DNA from: Arctopsyche grandis
Lineage: Eukaryota > Arthropoda > Insecta > Trichoptera > Hydropsychidae
NCBI RefSeq assembly: GCF_051622035.1
Contig: NC_135357.1
Span: 32,158,191-32,222,190 of the forward strand
Length of the DNA stretch: 64,000 nucleotides
Direction: 5' to 3'
In this document: piece after piece, positions 38,386 to 49,088 of the stretch
How positions within the stretch are numbered: the stretch's first letter is position 1
Layout of the letters: each line of letters begins with the position of its first letter
Position numbers and translations under genes: made by a program
Notes under the pieces: model-generated
Database searches by the model: none
Seen by the model: only the letters and a program-made list of their open reading frames with translations
Told to the model about the DNA's origin: nothing

Positions 38386-39490
38386 AAGATGGGTAGGAAT
38401 GGAAGCATGTGGAAGATATCTTCGATGACGGTGATAATGTACTGTAACGAGTGAAGAGACTGAATTGAATCCAAAAGATCGTATGAAAGAGAGTTGCTTT
38501 AACGGTAGCTATGAGAGAGTTAAAGGTCACATGGAAAGCAAGATGGGTAAGAATGAACACATGATGAAGATGTACTGGAATGAGTCAAGAGATCGAAATA
38601 GTATCATATCCAGAAAATTATATGAAAGTTGGATGAGAGGTGCTCAAACGTTTCTAGCAGAGTGTGAAAGGTTGCAATAAAAGCAAGATGAATAGTAACG
38701 GAAGCATGTTGAAGATGTCTTCGATTATGATGATGATGATGTATTGGAACGAGTGAAGAAATCGAATGGTATAATAAATTGTAAAGATGGAAGATGAAAT
38801 AATAAATATGAAAGATGGATGAGAGAGGTGCTCAAACGATATTCATTAGTGAAGGCTGCAATTAAAGCAAGATGGGTAAGAATGAAAGTATGTTTAATTA
38901 AGATGTACTGGGACGAGTGAGGAGATTGAAATGGTATCATAGCCATAAGATTGTATGGGAGAAGTGCTCAAACGGTATCTACATGAGTGTGAAAAATTGC
39001 AAAGGCAAGATGGGTAAGAATGAAAGCATGTTGAAGATGTCTTCGGTGATGATGATGTACTGGAACGAGGGAAGAGATCAAAATGGTATCATAACCAGAA
39101 GATTATGTGAAATATAGATGAGAGGGGTACTCAAACAGTATTTATGAGTGAAAGGTTGCAATTAAAGCAAGATAGGTAAGAATGAAAGCACGTTGAAGAT
39201 GTACTGGAACGAGTGAAGAGATTGAAATGGTATATCATAGCCAGAAGATTGTATGAAAGATAGATGAGAGAGAGGTTCTCAGACAATATGTATCAGAGTG
39301 TGAAAGATTGCAAAGAAGGCAAGATGGATTAGAATGAAAGCATGCTGATGTCTTCGATGATGATGATGATGATATGTATTGAAACAAGGGAAGAGATTGA
39401 AATGGTACATACATCATAGTCAGAAGATTAAGTAAAATATGGACGGGAGAGGTGCTTAAACATTATCTATGAGAGTGTGAAAGGATAAGG
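38386..39490. repeat. minisatellite of roughly 150-bp units, about 7 copies
   Basis: Unit starts AAGATGGGTAAGAATGAAAG recur at 38386, 38540, 38685, 38869, 39007, 39169 and 39321 (spacing 138-184). Each unit contains TTGAAGATGTCTTCG or a shortened form, TACTGGAACGAG, GAAATGGTATCATA, GAAGATT, GATGAGAG and CTCAAACGGTAT. Copies are diverged, so it is not a recent amplification. The frames in it are broken. Confidence 0.9.
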
Positions 39491-40689
39491 AAGATGTGTA
39501 CATGATGATATATTATATAAATGAATACTGGAACAAAAATAAATAGAAACATGAGTCAATCAAAATAATTGTAATGTTTTTTTTTCAAAGTCACTGAATT
39601 GTAAACAGAAGCTATATAAATATCGTGTCTCTGGACTGGCAATGGTTATGTTTTGTATATTAAAATAAGAAAAGAAAAGCAATATAAAATATATTTAAAA
39701 AATGGATCAAGGTTTGATAATTATATATAAAAACATTTTTTTAATATGAACTTCATTGTTTACTGAGAAAGTGAAAGTTTACTCAAATACAATGCTTTTC
39801 TTAACGTTTCTATTCTGTATAAATGTCTAAAGTTGATCGAATGAAAAAATGAATATTCAATTAATAATAAGCATAACGAGTGAGTGAATGAGTCGTATTT
39901 CAATCAGTAGTACGGTAATTTTCGAGATACGAGTGAGTTCACAAAAAAAAATACGCATCACAGTGAATTCTTAAAAAATTCAAAGACAAACTCCAATTAA
40001 AAAAAGTTCTAATATGATTTAAACACGGCGGCACAATAACTACAATGCAACAAAACACTCGTTCGAATCCATTCGACTATAAACACATACAAAGTTATAA
40101 ATTTCACAACGTAAATAATAAACCCAAGATAAAGACCAAACGTCACACGGACGTAGGCCGGCAAAGTCACGATAAAGAAATCGGATTTCAAGTGATACAC
40201 AACGAGACGGAAACGAACCTTATGCAACAAATTAATAGTGTATTCATATTCGTAGAAAAAAAATAGCCGACGGCAATCGAAACCTACCTCTGATCACAAA
40301 TCGAAAATCAAACCTATACAATTCAAAACATCCACATATTCTGACTCATAGTAGGTGAGGAATCAATCGTGTAATAAAAAAAAAGCGAAATCGCTCGGAA
40401 TATCACGTAAGCGCGAAAATGTATATTATGACGTCGACGACGAGACGATGAAAGCCAAACGAGGGGGTGTTTCGAGGAATTATATAAAGGCGATATTTCC
40501 GTAGGGGGTGTTGTCAAGCGAAAGCGTACAAATTGTTATTGATTTAATAGCGAGCATCGAAAGGGACACGACGAGCCTTTTGGGTAAACGTCAAAAGGGA
40601 TGACGCATCTAGTAGGTGTGCGTGGAGATTTTTTGCGCGAATTTCGAGGCGATAGAAGGGGAAACAAACGTACGTCAAAAGCGCATACT

Positions 40690-41110
40690 CGTATGTGAAT
40701 GAATATGGGTCGAGGGGCGAACGGCAGGGCGGGGCGGGCGGGCGGGCGGGGCGAGGCGCGGCGCGGCGGCTTCTCGCGGGGTCTCCGGCGTTCGGGGCCC
40801 CGGCGGGGGGCGGAGCGCCTGCGGGGGCGCGGCGTGCGGGCGGGAGCGGCGGCTTCCGCGTGGGCGGTGGGGAGCGGGGCGCGGGTCGGGGGCGTCGCCG
40901 CTCAGCTCATGCGGAGGGCGGCGGCGGCGCGGGCGAGGGGGGGGCGCGCGGGCTAAAGCGGGGGCGCGCGAGGGGGCGGGGGCGCGGGCGAGGGGCGCGG
41001 GAGAGAGAGGCGATGGACTCACCGGCGTCAGCGGCGGGGGCGGCCGCCCGGCGCGCCCGCCATCTTGGCTGGCCGTGTCCCGGCCTAAACTAACTCAACT
41101 GCGACCATCG
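40690..41110 (-). promoter_or_regulatory. CpG-dense promoter-like block with YY1/Pho-type motif
   Basis: About 300 bp of nearly pure G+C (GGGCGGGGC, GGCGCGGCGCGGC) in otherwise AT-rich DNA, with abundant undepleted CpG. On the minus strand the upstream edge carries GCCAAGATGGCGGGC (41054-41068), which includes the AAGATGGCGGC-type core bound by YY1/Pleiohomeotic and often found at start sites. Likely the promoter and 5' exon of a minus-strand gene. Confidence 0.6.
41023..41100 (-). other. probable non-coding first exon with GTGAGT donor
   Basis: The minus strand reads GCTGACGCCG|GTGAGTCC at 41023/41022. The ATG within AAGATGGCGGGC opens only 11 codons before TGA, so this exon is 5'UTR with a short upstream frame. 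The next acceptor on this strand with a matching UTR structure is the polyQ exon at 5085. That link is inferred. The transcription start is not defined; 41100 is approximate. Confidence 0.5.
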
Positions 41111-41354
41111 CTAGTTGACTCCAAGCTTGCACACGCCGTGCACGAATGTTGGCCGTTAAAACCGAAAGATTAAAACTGACCATTTTTTTTTTACATCGCT
41201 CCACTCCGGTTTCGATTCGTATTCACTCCGTGGAAATTATATGGGTACAAACGCTAAAAAAAACTCTATTCAAATATTAATGCAAATTTATTTAATACAA
41301 CTTTCTATTTTTAATCAAATGCATTTTTAATTACTAAACTATAAAATTTTATAT

Positions 41355-41769
41355 GGTAAAGGGACTACTAGTCAAATGTGAACCTGTCACAGGACAACTG
41401 GTCGCTCTAGATTGGTCACTCGTGATCATCCGTCACGCTAAAACTGGTCACGAGAAAACTAGTCACATGCTAAAACTGGTCACGATAAAATTGGTCACCC
41501 GCTAAAACTGGTCACGAGAAAATTGGTCACCCACTAAAACTGGTCACGAGAAAACTGGTCACACCCAAAAATTTAAAGTTGGTCACACAAACAAAAATAT
41601 TCTCAAATACTTTTTATTTACGAAATTTTTATTATTATCGACTAGACATATATTCGAGCCAAAGGCCCTCGTGGCCGTTGTTTGTGGTCTTCGCGAGAAT
41701 TTCGAAAACCACAAACAACGGCCGAGTTGTCCTGTGACAGGTTCACATTTGACTAGTAATCACCGAACC
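41355..41769. mobile_element. MITE with 9-bp target duplication and internal GGTCAC repeats
   Basis: Flanked by an exact 9-bp duplication ATTTTATAT (41346-41354, 41770-41778). Inverted ends contain ACTAGTCAAATGTGAACC. The interior is a degenerate tandem array of CTGGTCACGAGAAAA-like units. A second copy at 47045 has its own 9-bp duplication. This length of duplication suggests a Mutator-like (MULE) origin. Confidence 0.85.
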
Positions 41770-42252
41770 ATTTTATATATATACTAAATTTATATGCACT
41801 CTCTCTCTCTCTCTCTCTCTTACAGAGTCTCCTCGCACCTCGCAAGTATGTATTTACGGTCTTAGAAGACCTACACACTCAGGGAGGGCATTGTACATGA
41901 GCGCTCCCCTGTGAAAGACACCACCCGCTGCCTTCTTTCTCCTTACTCTACCTACAACTAAATTGTTCTTATTTCTAATATAATAGCTACATATGTATAT
42001 CACTATTTCTTATTGTATAATCCTTAAAATACTACTCCTGCCCCGGTTTCAGCTCTAGTTCATTCATCTACTTTAGTTACTGCGGGGGCTTATTTATTAA
42101 TTCGATTTAGTAAAGTTGCTTTAGTGAATCTTTATTAAAATTTCATATTAAGTTTTAAATAAAATAATTTTAAATTGTTTGGAATTTAGGATAAATTTAA
42201 TTTAGTTTTAGGTAATAACTTGTGAGCAAACTTATAAAAAAAGACAATGTAC

Positions 42253-42425
42253 CAGTGGCGGCTTGTGAGAATTCATAAAGGGGGGGGGGGGGGGGGCTGC
42301 AGAGATTAATCGGGATGTAATAGCTCGTTGACCATACCGGTGATCGAATGCAAACAAAATTAGCATGCTTATGTACTATACTGGGAGGGCTGTAGCCCTG
42401 CAGCCCATATAGACGAGCCGCCACT
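42253..42425. mobile_element. short hAT-like MITE
   Basis: Ends CAGTGGCGGCTTGT and ACGAGCCGCCACT, as in 14495-15192. Contains a poly-G run at 42281-42296. No exact target duplication remains. Confidence 0.65.
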
Positions 42426-42814
42426 TCATATAATATACTTATACATTCATGCCAATTCATATAACATACTTCTAATACTTTTTAATCTACCAAAATTCAA
42501 AATACCCGTCATAGCTTTATTTTGTTATTTTTGTCTTTTTCCTAAATCTTGGCCATTAAACATGTTAAGCACAGTGGCACAATAAATCATGTGTTGCAAG
42601 ACAATTATTATAAATTATAATTATTTACCTTTTGCGTCCTGTCGCTTAAAAATCATTTCAACGCAGAAAACAATTGATCGAAATGTAGGAATGGTAAACG
42701 GATTGCGTACTACGGATTGCGTAATAACGGATCGTACATTGCGATCGCGCACACAACAATCGTTGCCATTAAAATCGTGAATACGGAATATATATATGTA
42801 TATATGTAGTCAAC

Positions 42815-43110
42815 AGTATGGCGTTTATGTTTAGTGACGAGAGGTTACCGGGTTCGATCCCATGCTAATCTTTAATGCTGTTGGTCAGAATTGGATATTT
42901 GAGACTCCAAGTCGATCGTTTCCTATCAGAGTTTGCCAATTTATCTGATTTCGCTCTTGAAACGGTTCCCCATCAAACACCATCATGGCAAAAACCATCC
43001 TACCTAATATTTGTCACCTTTATTTGAATATTATTTAAAAATTCATAATATAAATGTATGTATGCACAAGTGTAATACCATAGATGTCGCTCTGGGGCAA
43101 CCCGATTAGA
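42815..43110 (+). repeat. SINE, plus orientation
   Basis: Head remnants with GGTTACCGGGTTCGATCCC, body GGTCAGAATTGGATATTTG, CGATCGTTTCCTATCAGAG, 3' part TACCTAATATTTGTCACC. Confidence 0.75.
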
Positions 43111-43300
43111 ATATTTGAAACTTTAAACAATTTATTTTAATTTTCAAAGCCTTTTGAGGCCCCTCATGGATTAAACGAGCGCATAATGCCCCTGAAGGAT
43201 AATCTACCACTGAATACAATAATAATATTTATGTATAAAAACGGAAAGTATGTATGCATGTGTGTGCTGTGATACCCACAGCTCTTTTTCGAAATCGTTT

Positions 43301-43385
43301 CAGTGATTATTCCGCACAAAGTGATCTCAGACACGTCACTAAAATCTCAACCACGGAACATCTGGCACCTAAAAATTCCTTATGA
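43301..43385. mobile_element. fragment of the ATTCCGC-family MITE
   Basis: GTGATTATTCCGCACAAAGT followed by CACGTCACTAAAATCTC and ACGGAACATCTGGCACC, one end of the element complete at 51369-51550. Confidence 0.6.
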
Positions 43386-43720
43386 AAACCAACCTTTTTC
43401 GAAACAAATGTTTATGACCAAAGCAATACGAGCTCTTCACAAAAAAAATTATTGTTAAAAATACTAACCCGATTAATATTGAATTATTAAGATTTCAGAT
43501 TTTAACGCTTTATAATCTTTTCTCTAATGTCAGTATTAAGAAAAAGATAATACAACTGCGTCTTAGGTCTGTATAATTAATTATGGGTGAATTACTCCTA
43601 TTGCAAACAGCTAAAAGTATTATTTCCTTAATTTTTAGTATATTCGAAAATGCCAAAGAGAAAGTGCTGATTTTTAGAAAACTATAGTTCTATAAGTTCT
43701 AATATCAATATGTATGTATG

Positions 43721-44130
43721 CAGAGCCAGCTTGTGGCGTGTGCGAAGTGTTTGCCACACACAGGCGCCGTAAAAGAAAAGGCGCCTAAAATATTTCGATA
43801 CATAAAAATGCTCATAAACCGTCATGTTTTCGACTTAATAGTTTCGAAGAATAACAATTTTTAAATAGTACAAGTACACATAATGATACTGATTATAAAT
43901 TGAAATTTCCCAATATTTCAATATTGATGTTTTGCAGACGAATTTAAAAGCCAAACAATAAAATAGCCCGACGACTTCGTTCTACCAAAAATTGAAAACT
44001 TTTGTAATTTTTATAATTTTTTTAGTTCTGTATTTTCCTTTATTTTGTATTGGTTTATATATTTTTATATTATATATTATATATTTTTTTTTAATTCTCA
44101 AATTTTTTTAAAATCAGCGAGCCGACTCTG
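43721..44130. mobile_element. hAT-like MITE with near-perfect 8-bp target duplication
   Basis: Ends CAGAGCCAGCTTGTGG and CGAGCCGACTCTG. Flanks TATGTATG and TATTTATG (7 of 8 match). The interior carries GGCGCCGTAAAAGAAAAGGC. 410 bp, non-coding. Confidence 0.7.
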
Positions 44131-44496
44131 TATTTATGAAGTTATGTGAAAATAAGTTTTCATATTTCCATAAACATTTATATTTTACCCAGGCTAATTT
44201 CATATTATCTTATTAGCTCGAAGCAATACCTTATATTCTAAACTGGAAAATTTAAATGTAAATACGCACACGCTCAGACAAATATTGTATTTCAGATCAC
44301 AAATATTTAATTAGTTTCCTTACTTCAACAAACAAGTGTATTGAATGAAAACAAGGCAAGTGTGTTGAATGAAAACAAAAGTATAACGTAACAAAATCTA
44401 TGTACAATTTATACAAAAGTAAGTATGTAGTTACATTGCAAACAACAAATATACATAAAACAATCTCTTAATTACACATTTGAGTAAGAAAAGTAG

Positions 44497-44502
44497 TTTA
44501 TT
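44497..44502 (-). terminator. polyadenylation signal overlapping the CIAO2B stop
   Basis: The minus strand reads TGAATAAAC: the last A of the TGA stop is the first A of AATAAA. This would give a very short 3'UTR. Confidence 0.6.
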
Positions 44503-45046
44503 CAGAAGCAGTTGATGCATTGATTGATCAATTCAATCAAATTATTGTTTTCTAAAGCCGCCGCGACTCTTTCCTTATCAGCGAGTTGTTTATTTACTGC
44601 ATGCTCCGATACGTGACTTCCGGGAGTTACCTCCACACTCACCTTAAACCTGAAATAAAATTGAAGTCATATTGGTATAAAAAATATAAAAGTTATGAAG
44701 GTTATTTGACACATTTTGAGAATTACCTATACGGTAAGGCCCGCAGTAAAAGAACCCTAATTGACAATCCAATGAGAGTAGCCATGCTGCAATGAGGTAT
44801 AGTTGGAGTGAAACTAACATGAACACTGTTGCCTTTGTTGTCCACGTTAATGTTTTTCTCTTCAACTACATGCAATTGTTCCAGGGTCAGGGGATGTTCG
44901 GGATCGTTTATGTTTCTAATTAGATCAAAAATTTCTCTTTCATCAAATTCATCGACGACATATTCGTCATATTCATTGCCGGAAGCTTCTCTGTCGCCTA
45001 CTTTCTCGAATACTTCGGGATTTATATTGTCTGCTACTTTATCCAT
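44502..45046 (-). CDS. CIAO2B: CIAO2B / galla-2, MIP18-family cytosolic iron-sulfur assembly factor
   Basis: Two exons: 45046-44727 (donor AG|GTAATT) and 44649-44502 (acceptor TTTCAG), joining in phase to 155 aa ending with TGA; the human protein is 163 aa. Exon 1 contains [20 protein letters not shown] and [18 protein letters not shown], with the family's invariant Cys at residue 86. Exon 2 contains [20 protein letters not shown] and [12 protein letters not shown]. The [11 protein letters not shown] and [12 protein letters not shown] wording separates it from the CIAO2A paralogue. Known role: with CIAO1 and MMS19 it forms the CIA targeting complex in cytosol and nucleus, delivering [4Fe-4S] clusters to DNA polymerases, helicases and other enzymes. 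A polyadenylation signal AATAAA overlaps the stop codon. No truncation or damage is visible. Confidence 0.95.
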
Positions 45047-45056
45047 ATTTTATTGA

Positions 45057-45627
45057 GATAATTCTACAATGAAATGTTGATAATACATTAATATAATGAA
45101 AAATGATTTAAAATTCATTTGATAGCGAAAGTACGACGTAAACATACCTCACGATGAAAACCACCCCAATAGAATGTCAGATGTGTCAAAGTATTTGGCC
45201 GAAACAAAATTATATTCGTCTATAGAGAGAACATATTTTTAAGTATAATGGAGATATATAGCTCGCGCAGCGAAAGCTGGCACGTACCAATACAAACACG
45301 TATATTGTATCCGTGAAGATATGAATAAGATTTTTTGTATCTGTTTTCTAGGACAATCAGTTGGTCCCTTTCATACGCACCCACTTTCCGAGCATGACAG
45401 AAACAACAATTATTTTTTGTATTGCTCGGTGATTTTTGCTCAGTGATCAAGTGTGCACTACAGGGTGATTTTTTCCAGTTTCACTGGTCAGTCACCGATC
45501 AACCCCCACAAACTGACGTAACGCGTTCTTATATTGTTTGCTAATTGGTTAATTGGAGTTAGTTCATTAGAATTAGTGGATATATGATAATAAAATGCTT
45601 TGTAATAAAATTGGATCTGGGAAAACA
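45057..45627. other. upstream region of CIAO2B, no gene seen
   Basis: Presumably contains the CIAO2B promoter and 5'UTR. A minus-strand frame at 45220-45450 contains CCFCHARKVGAYERDQLIVL, but no splice context or family supports it. Confidence 0.4.
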
Positions 45628-45895
45628 CTAACGGGACAATCTCGCGAAATTGTGTATAATGTTTTCAACTATTTCATGCATCGTATAGTGAATCAGAGCA
45701 GAGTCAATCACTATTGATACATTAAGAGACGTTTGGAGACATGTGAAAAAACATGAAGAAAAATTTATTGAACTGGAACCAAAACTCGATAATTTAACGG
45801 ACAATTTCACTGACATTATAAAAGTAGAATATTCTGATAGCGAATATATGGATTCTTCAAGTGATGGAGAATTAAGTGGCGTAGAAGAATTATGA
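45628..45895 (+). pseudogene. internally deleted DDE transposase relic (N- and C-terminal ends fused)
   Basis: First part reads TGQSREIVYNVFNYFM, the N-terminal start typical of a Tc/IS630-like transposase group. One frame further on comes TLRDVWRHVKKHEEKFIEL, then an acidic tail EYSDSEYMDSSSDGEL and a stop. The catalytic middle is missing, so this is a non-autonomous deletion derivative. No terminal repeats were found between 45450 and 46100. The family assignment rests on the pattern of the two ends. Confidence 0.5.
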
Positions 45896-45899
45896 TACG

Positions 45900-47030
45900 A
45901 CATTGTATAGAAACAGAAGACTATCCAAAACGAGCAAAGAAGTAACGAATTAAAGAAAATCAGAAAAGGTTAGTAAAACTAGAAGTACGTTTAGTAGTAG
46001 AGTAGTAAAAGTAAAGTCTTATAATAGAAAAGTTTGAAATTGAAATTCAAAAATAAGATTATAAAATGAGCAATGTATTTATTTAGATTAGAAACACTTC
46101 CGGTTCGGGTAGACTTTCTGGGAGTAAATGTACTGCGGCATTATCCAAAGATCGCCGCAATATTTTTTTTGTAAGTTTATTTTATTATTATTTATGACAA
46201 GTTCTGACTTAGCTACAAAATTCTGAAGCCGACAAACAATTCTATGCAAAATAATGAAAAAATATTTTGATGGTCTAGGTACCCAACAGTAAACAAATTT
46301 GAAGTGAGCAAATAAACAACAAAGTGTAGCGCTTTCTTTGCGAATTTTTTTATTATCTTTGTAACGGTCGGGACTTAATACTAGCCGACAAAGAAGAATG
46401 TCTATACATAATAATGAAAAGGACTGCATTATTATCAAAATTCGAACACTTTTAAAATCACTTATTTCCTGTTTAATATAATTTATATCCTATATTTTTT
46501 TCTCATTTTTAATTCGTATTAATTTTTGCATACGTACGTTTGTTTTACTTATAATTTAAAAAAATGCTATTTATCATTTTATTCGTGGTACGTATTCAAA
46601 TATTAAATAAATATGCCACCCAAATTATATCATAGATCTTAAAAACATTACAGGATCGGTTGAAATAAAATATATTAATAACAGCCTGTATATGAAAAAT
46701 GCATTTGTATGAGTACTGTGCACGCGCCTTCTGTAGCTAATAGACCTATATGTGTTTAGCTTGGCTTTCTTTGTAAGATTGACATTAGGCCGAAGTGAAA
46801 AATGTGAATTTTGGATTTTCATCGATGGACCTAGTGGAATACTTTCATCGTATCAAAGGAAAATTAAATAAAATAAAAAAAAATCATTGATTTTAATAGA
46901 AGGAAAAATGGTTATATATTCATATTTATCCTTCAAAAACCACAAAACTCCTACATGTCAACAGAGTTTACATCACCGGTGCAGGAGTCATTTTTTAGCA
47001 TCGAAAAGGTTAAACAATGTACAATGCCTC
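45900..47030. other. intergenic, nothing recognised
   Basis: AT-rich, no conserved frame, repeat head or RNA gene seen. Confidence 0.4.
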
Positions 47031-47044
47031 CAACCATTTGATTT

Positions 47045-47381
47045 GGAAAACGGACTACTAGTCATATGTGAACCAGTCACAGGACAACCGGTTGCTCTAG
47101 ATCGATCACAAGTGATCACCCGTCACACTAAACTGGTCACGAGAAAACTGATCACACCCTAAAACTGGTCACGAGAAAATTAGTCACGAAAAATTGGTCA
47201 CACTAAAAAATTCGACCAATTTTTAATTTTTGGGTGTGACCAGTTTTATCGTGACTAATTTTCGGGTGTGACCAGTTTTAAGGTGTGACCAGTTTTCTTG
47301 TGACCAGTTTTAGTGTGACGGGTGATCACGTGTGACCGATCTAGAGCGACCGGTCCACATTTGACTAGTAATCACCGAACC
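47045..47381. mobile_element. MITE with 9-bp target duplication, second copy
   Basis: Exact duplication ATTTGATTT at 47036-47044 and 47382-47390. Ends as in 41355-41769. The interior is a large imperfect palindrome built from GTCACGAGAAAA and ACCAGTTTT-type units plus CGATCTAGAGC and its complement. Confidence 0.85.
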
Positions 47382-47635
47382 ATTTGATTTATGTCGACAG
47401 AAATTTCGAAAAAGCAGGTTTTTTTCATATACAAACATTTTTAAGAATATTTTCGATTATTATTACCATTTTCAAAAGAAAGCTAAATATTCACCTATTG
47501 AAGTTTATTTGGGTTGATTATGATATTTTTTGACTGATTGACGAGAGTTAAAATTCGCTCACAACGGGTGTTTGTATGGGTAAACGGATTATTTCACACA
47601 TTGTAATAGCAATTATGACAATCGTTGCCATAAAA

Positions 47636-47775
47636 ATCGCGAATACGGAATATCTGGAGCTCGAATTCTTGTTAATATGATAATTCACGTGAATGAAATT
47701 TTTTGGTGCCAGTAGTTCCCTGATCGAGATTTTAGTGGCGTGGGCGAGATCGCTTTGTGGGGAAAAATCAGCAAA
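47636..47775. mobile_element. ATTCCGC-family MITE, worn copy
   Basis: GCGAATACGGAATATC, TTGTTAATATGATAATTC, GATCGAGATTTTAGTGGCGT, GCGAGATCGCTTTGTGGGG, matching 51369-51550 in order. Confidence 0.6.
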
Positions 47776-47889
47776 ATGTTTGTATGAGGCAAGTATTATT
47801 TTCAGACAATCGTCATTTTTTTCATGTTCACGTGATTATTTTGAAAATAAAAATCATCGAGAGCTTCTTTCAGTATATTTTATTAATAC

Positions 47890-48290
47890 TGTTACGTATA
47901 CTAAAATAAGAGGTTAGTAAAGAGCCGCTGGTTAAGGACAATCGGATTAAGTCAAGGCGTCGAGGCCATGCGACCGTGATAATTGGTTTCGAGGATTATC
48001 TACAAACTAAGTGCTGTCGGCTAAACAATGATTGCACTTCTCAGAAGTGACCCATACCGTGGGACCGAATGTCGTGGGAATACATATCCGAATACGTGAC
48101 ATAACAATAGGCAAACAAATTAGACGTCGAAGATGTCCTGAGAGATCTATCCCTTATAAGGCGGTACTTAGGCGATATCAAGACATTCTGGACTGAGCAC
48201 TGCCAGTGCGTGTATCTCCTTAATCATCAATAAATGCTGTGAGACGACTTTGGCCTTTTACTTGGATCCTCCACCCACCCCTACGCGACA
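47890..48290. mobile_element. solo LTR of a gypsy-type retrotransposon
   Basis: TGTTACG...GCGACA, 401 bp, flanked by an exact 4-bp duplication ATAC (47886-47889, 48291-48294). Internally there is a TTATAAGG promoter-like box and AATAAA near 48230. The rest of the retrotransposon is absent, so it arose by LTR-LTR recombination. Confidence 0.85.
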
Positions 48291-48436
48291 ATACCTTTAA
48301 TTTGAAAACAGAAAATACTTGAATTTTATGAAATTATATGGAGGCCAAAATGAATTATTTTAACACAGAATGTTAGTTTTACGTCAAAACAGTTCATTTT
48401 GGCTTCACATTTCATAATTCACATTTCACATTTCAT

Positions 48437-48885
48437 TAGCCAGCAGCATAGCTCGGACGTTAGGCTTCTGCTTACCGTCAAGAAGGTGCCGGGTTCTATC
48501 CCTGAATGAAAATGAATTTTTCAGAGTATGCTGTTGGTCAGATCTGGATTTGTGACTCCAGGTTGATCGTTTCCTATCAGAGTTTGCCAATTTTCTCTGA
48601 TTTCATTGTTGAAACGGTTCCCGGAAAAAAAAAATTGACTAAAAATCCTTCCTACCTACTATGTCACCACTATTTGAAATTTGATTGATGTACAATAAAA
48701 ATTTGTGTACAATTCATAGATGTCTCGTTAATTTGCAAGTTTTTTCAGTGTCTCGCAATTCAACGACTTATAATAAAAATGCTGCATTTGTATTTGTAAT
48801 TGGCCAGGAAGGCGCATTGGGATTTACCTGTAAGGCCTTCCTGGTATATATGTAAAATAAAATAAAATAAAATAAAAATAAGATT
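48437..48885 (+). repeat. tRNA-headed SINE (second head type), plus orientation
   Basis: CAGCAGCATAGCTCGGACGT head, GTGCCGGGTTCTATCCC box B, body CGTTTCCTATCAGAGTTTGC, tail hairpin CCAGGAAGGCGCATTGGG with AAGGCCTTCCTGG, and an (AATAA)n end. Very close to 32457-32888. Confidence 0.85.
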
Positions 48886-49080
48886 CTAAATTTTTTGGAA
48901 ACTTTTTGTATTCAGATTGAAGGTATAAAATAAACCTAATGAAGCTCTCGACGACTTTTATTTACAAACTTTTGTTTAAATTTAAATCTATCAAAGCACC
49001 ATTGAGGACGAAAAAGATTTTTTCACAATTCTAGAGAAATTTACAGAAATACTAAAAATAATATATGGTGGTTTAATTTT

Positions 49081-49086
49081 TTTATT
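49081..49086 (-). terminator. polyadenylation signal of JMJD7
   Basis: AATAAA on the minus strand immediately downstream of the TAA stop at 49091-49089. Confidence 0.5.
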
Positions 49087-49088
49087 CT

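Larger units (their letters stand above)
5086..41022 (-). other. inferred ~36-kb first intron of the polyQ gene, rich in mobile elements
   Basis: Bounded by the acceptor at 5086-5087 and the GTGAGT donor at 41022-41017. Within it I find no exon pair with matching phases on either strand. Contents are listed separately: SINEs, MITEs, LTR-like repeats, VNTR arrays, hairpins and motif clusters. Stretches where I see nothing interpretable include about 5110-5800, 6110-8090, 11230-11480 apart from poly-A, 13250-14480, 16510-17910, 18870-19190, 20380-21090, 21190-24460, 25190-25900, 26200-27480, 28700-29060, 31010-31900, 32900-33240, 35400-38340 and 39500-40650. The joining of the two exons is inference and has not been shown. 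Confidence 0.4.

Noticed and set aside
40675-41093. Arg/Ala/Pro/Gly-rich frames in the GC-rich block
   Set aside because: Composition alone keeps them open on both strands. The ATG in the exon ends after 11 codons.
44586-45056. Plus-strand frames over CIAO2B
   Set aside because: They are antisense shadows of the minus-strand exons and their intron.
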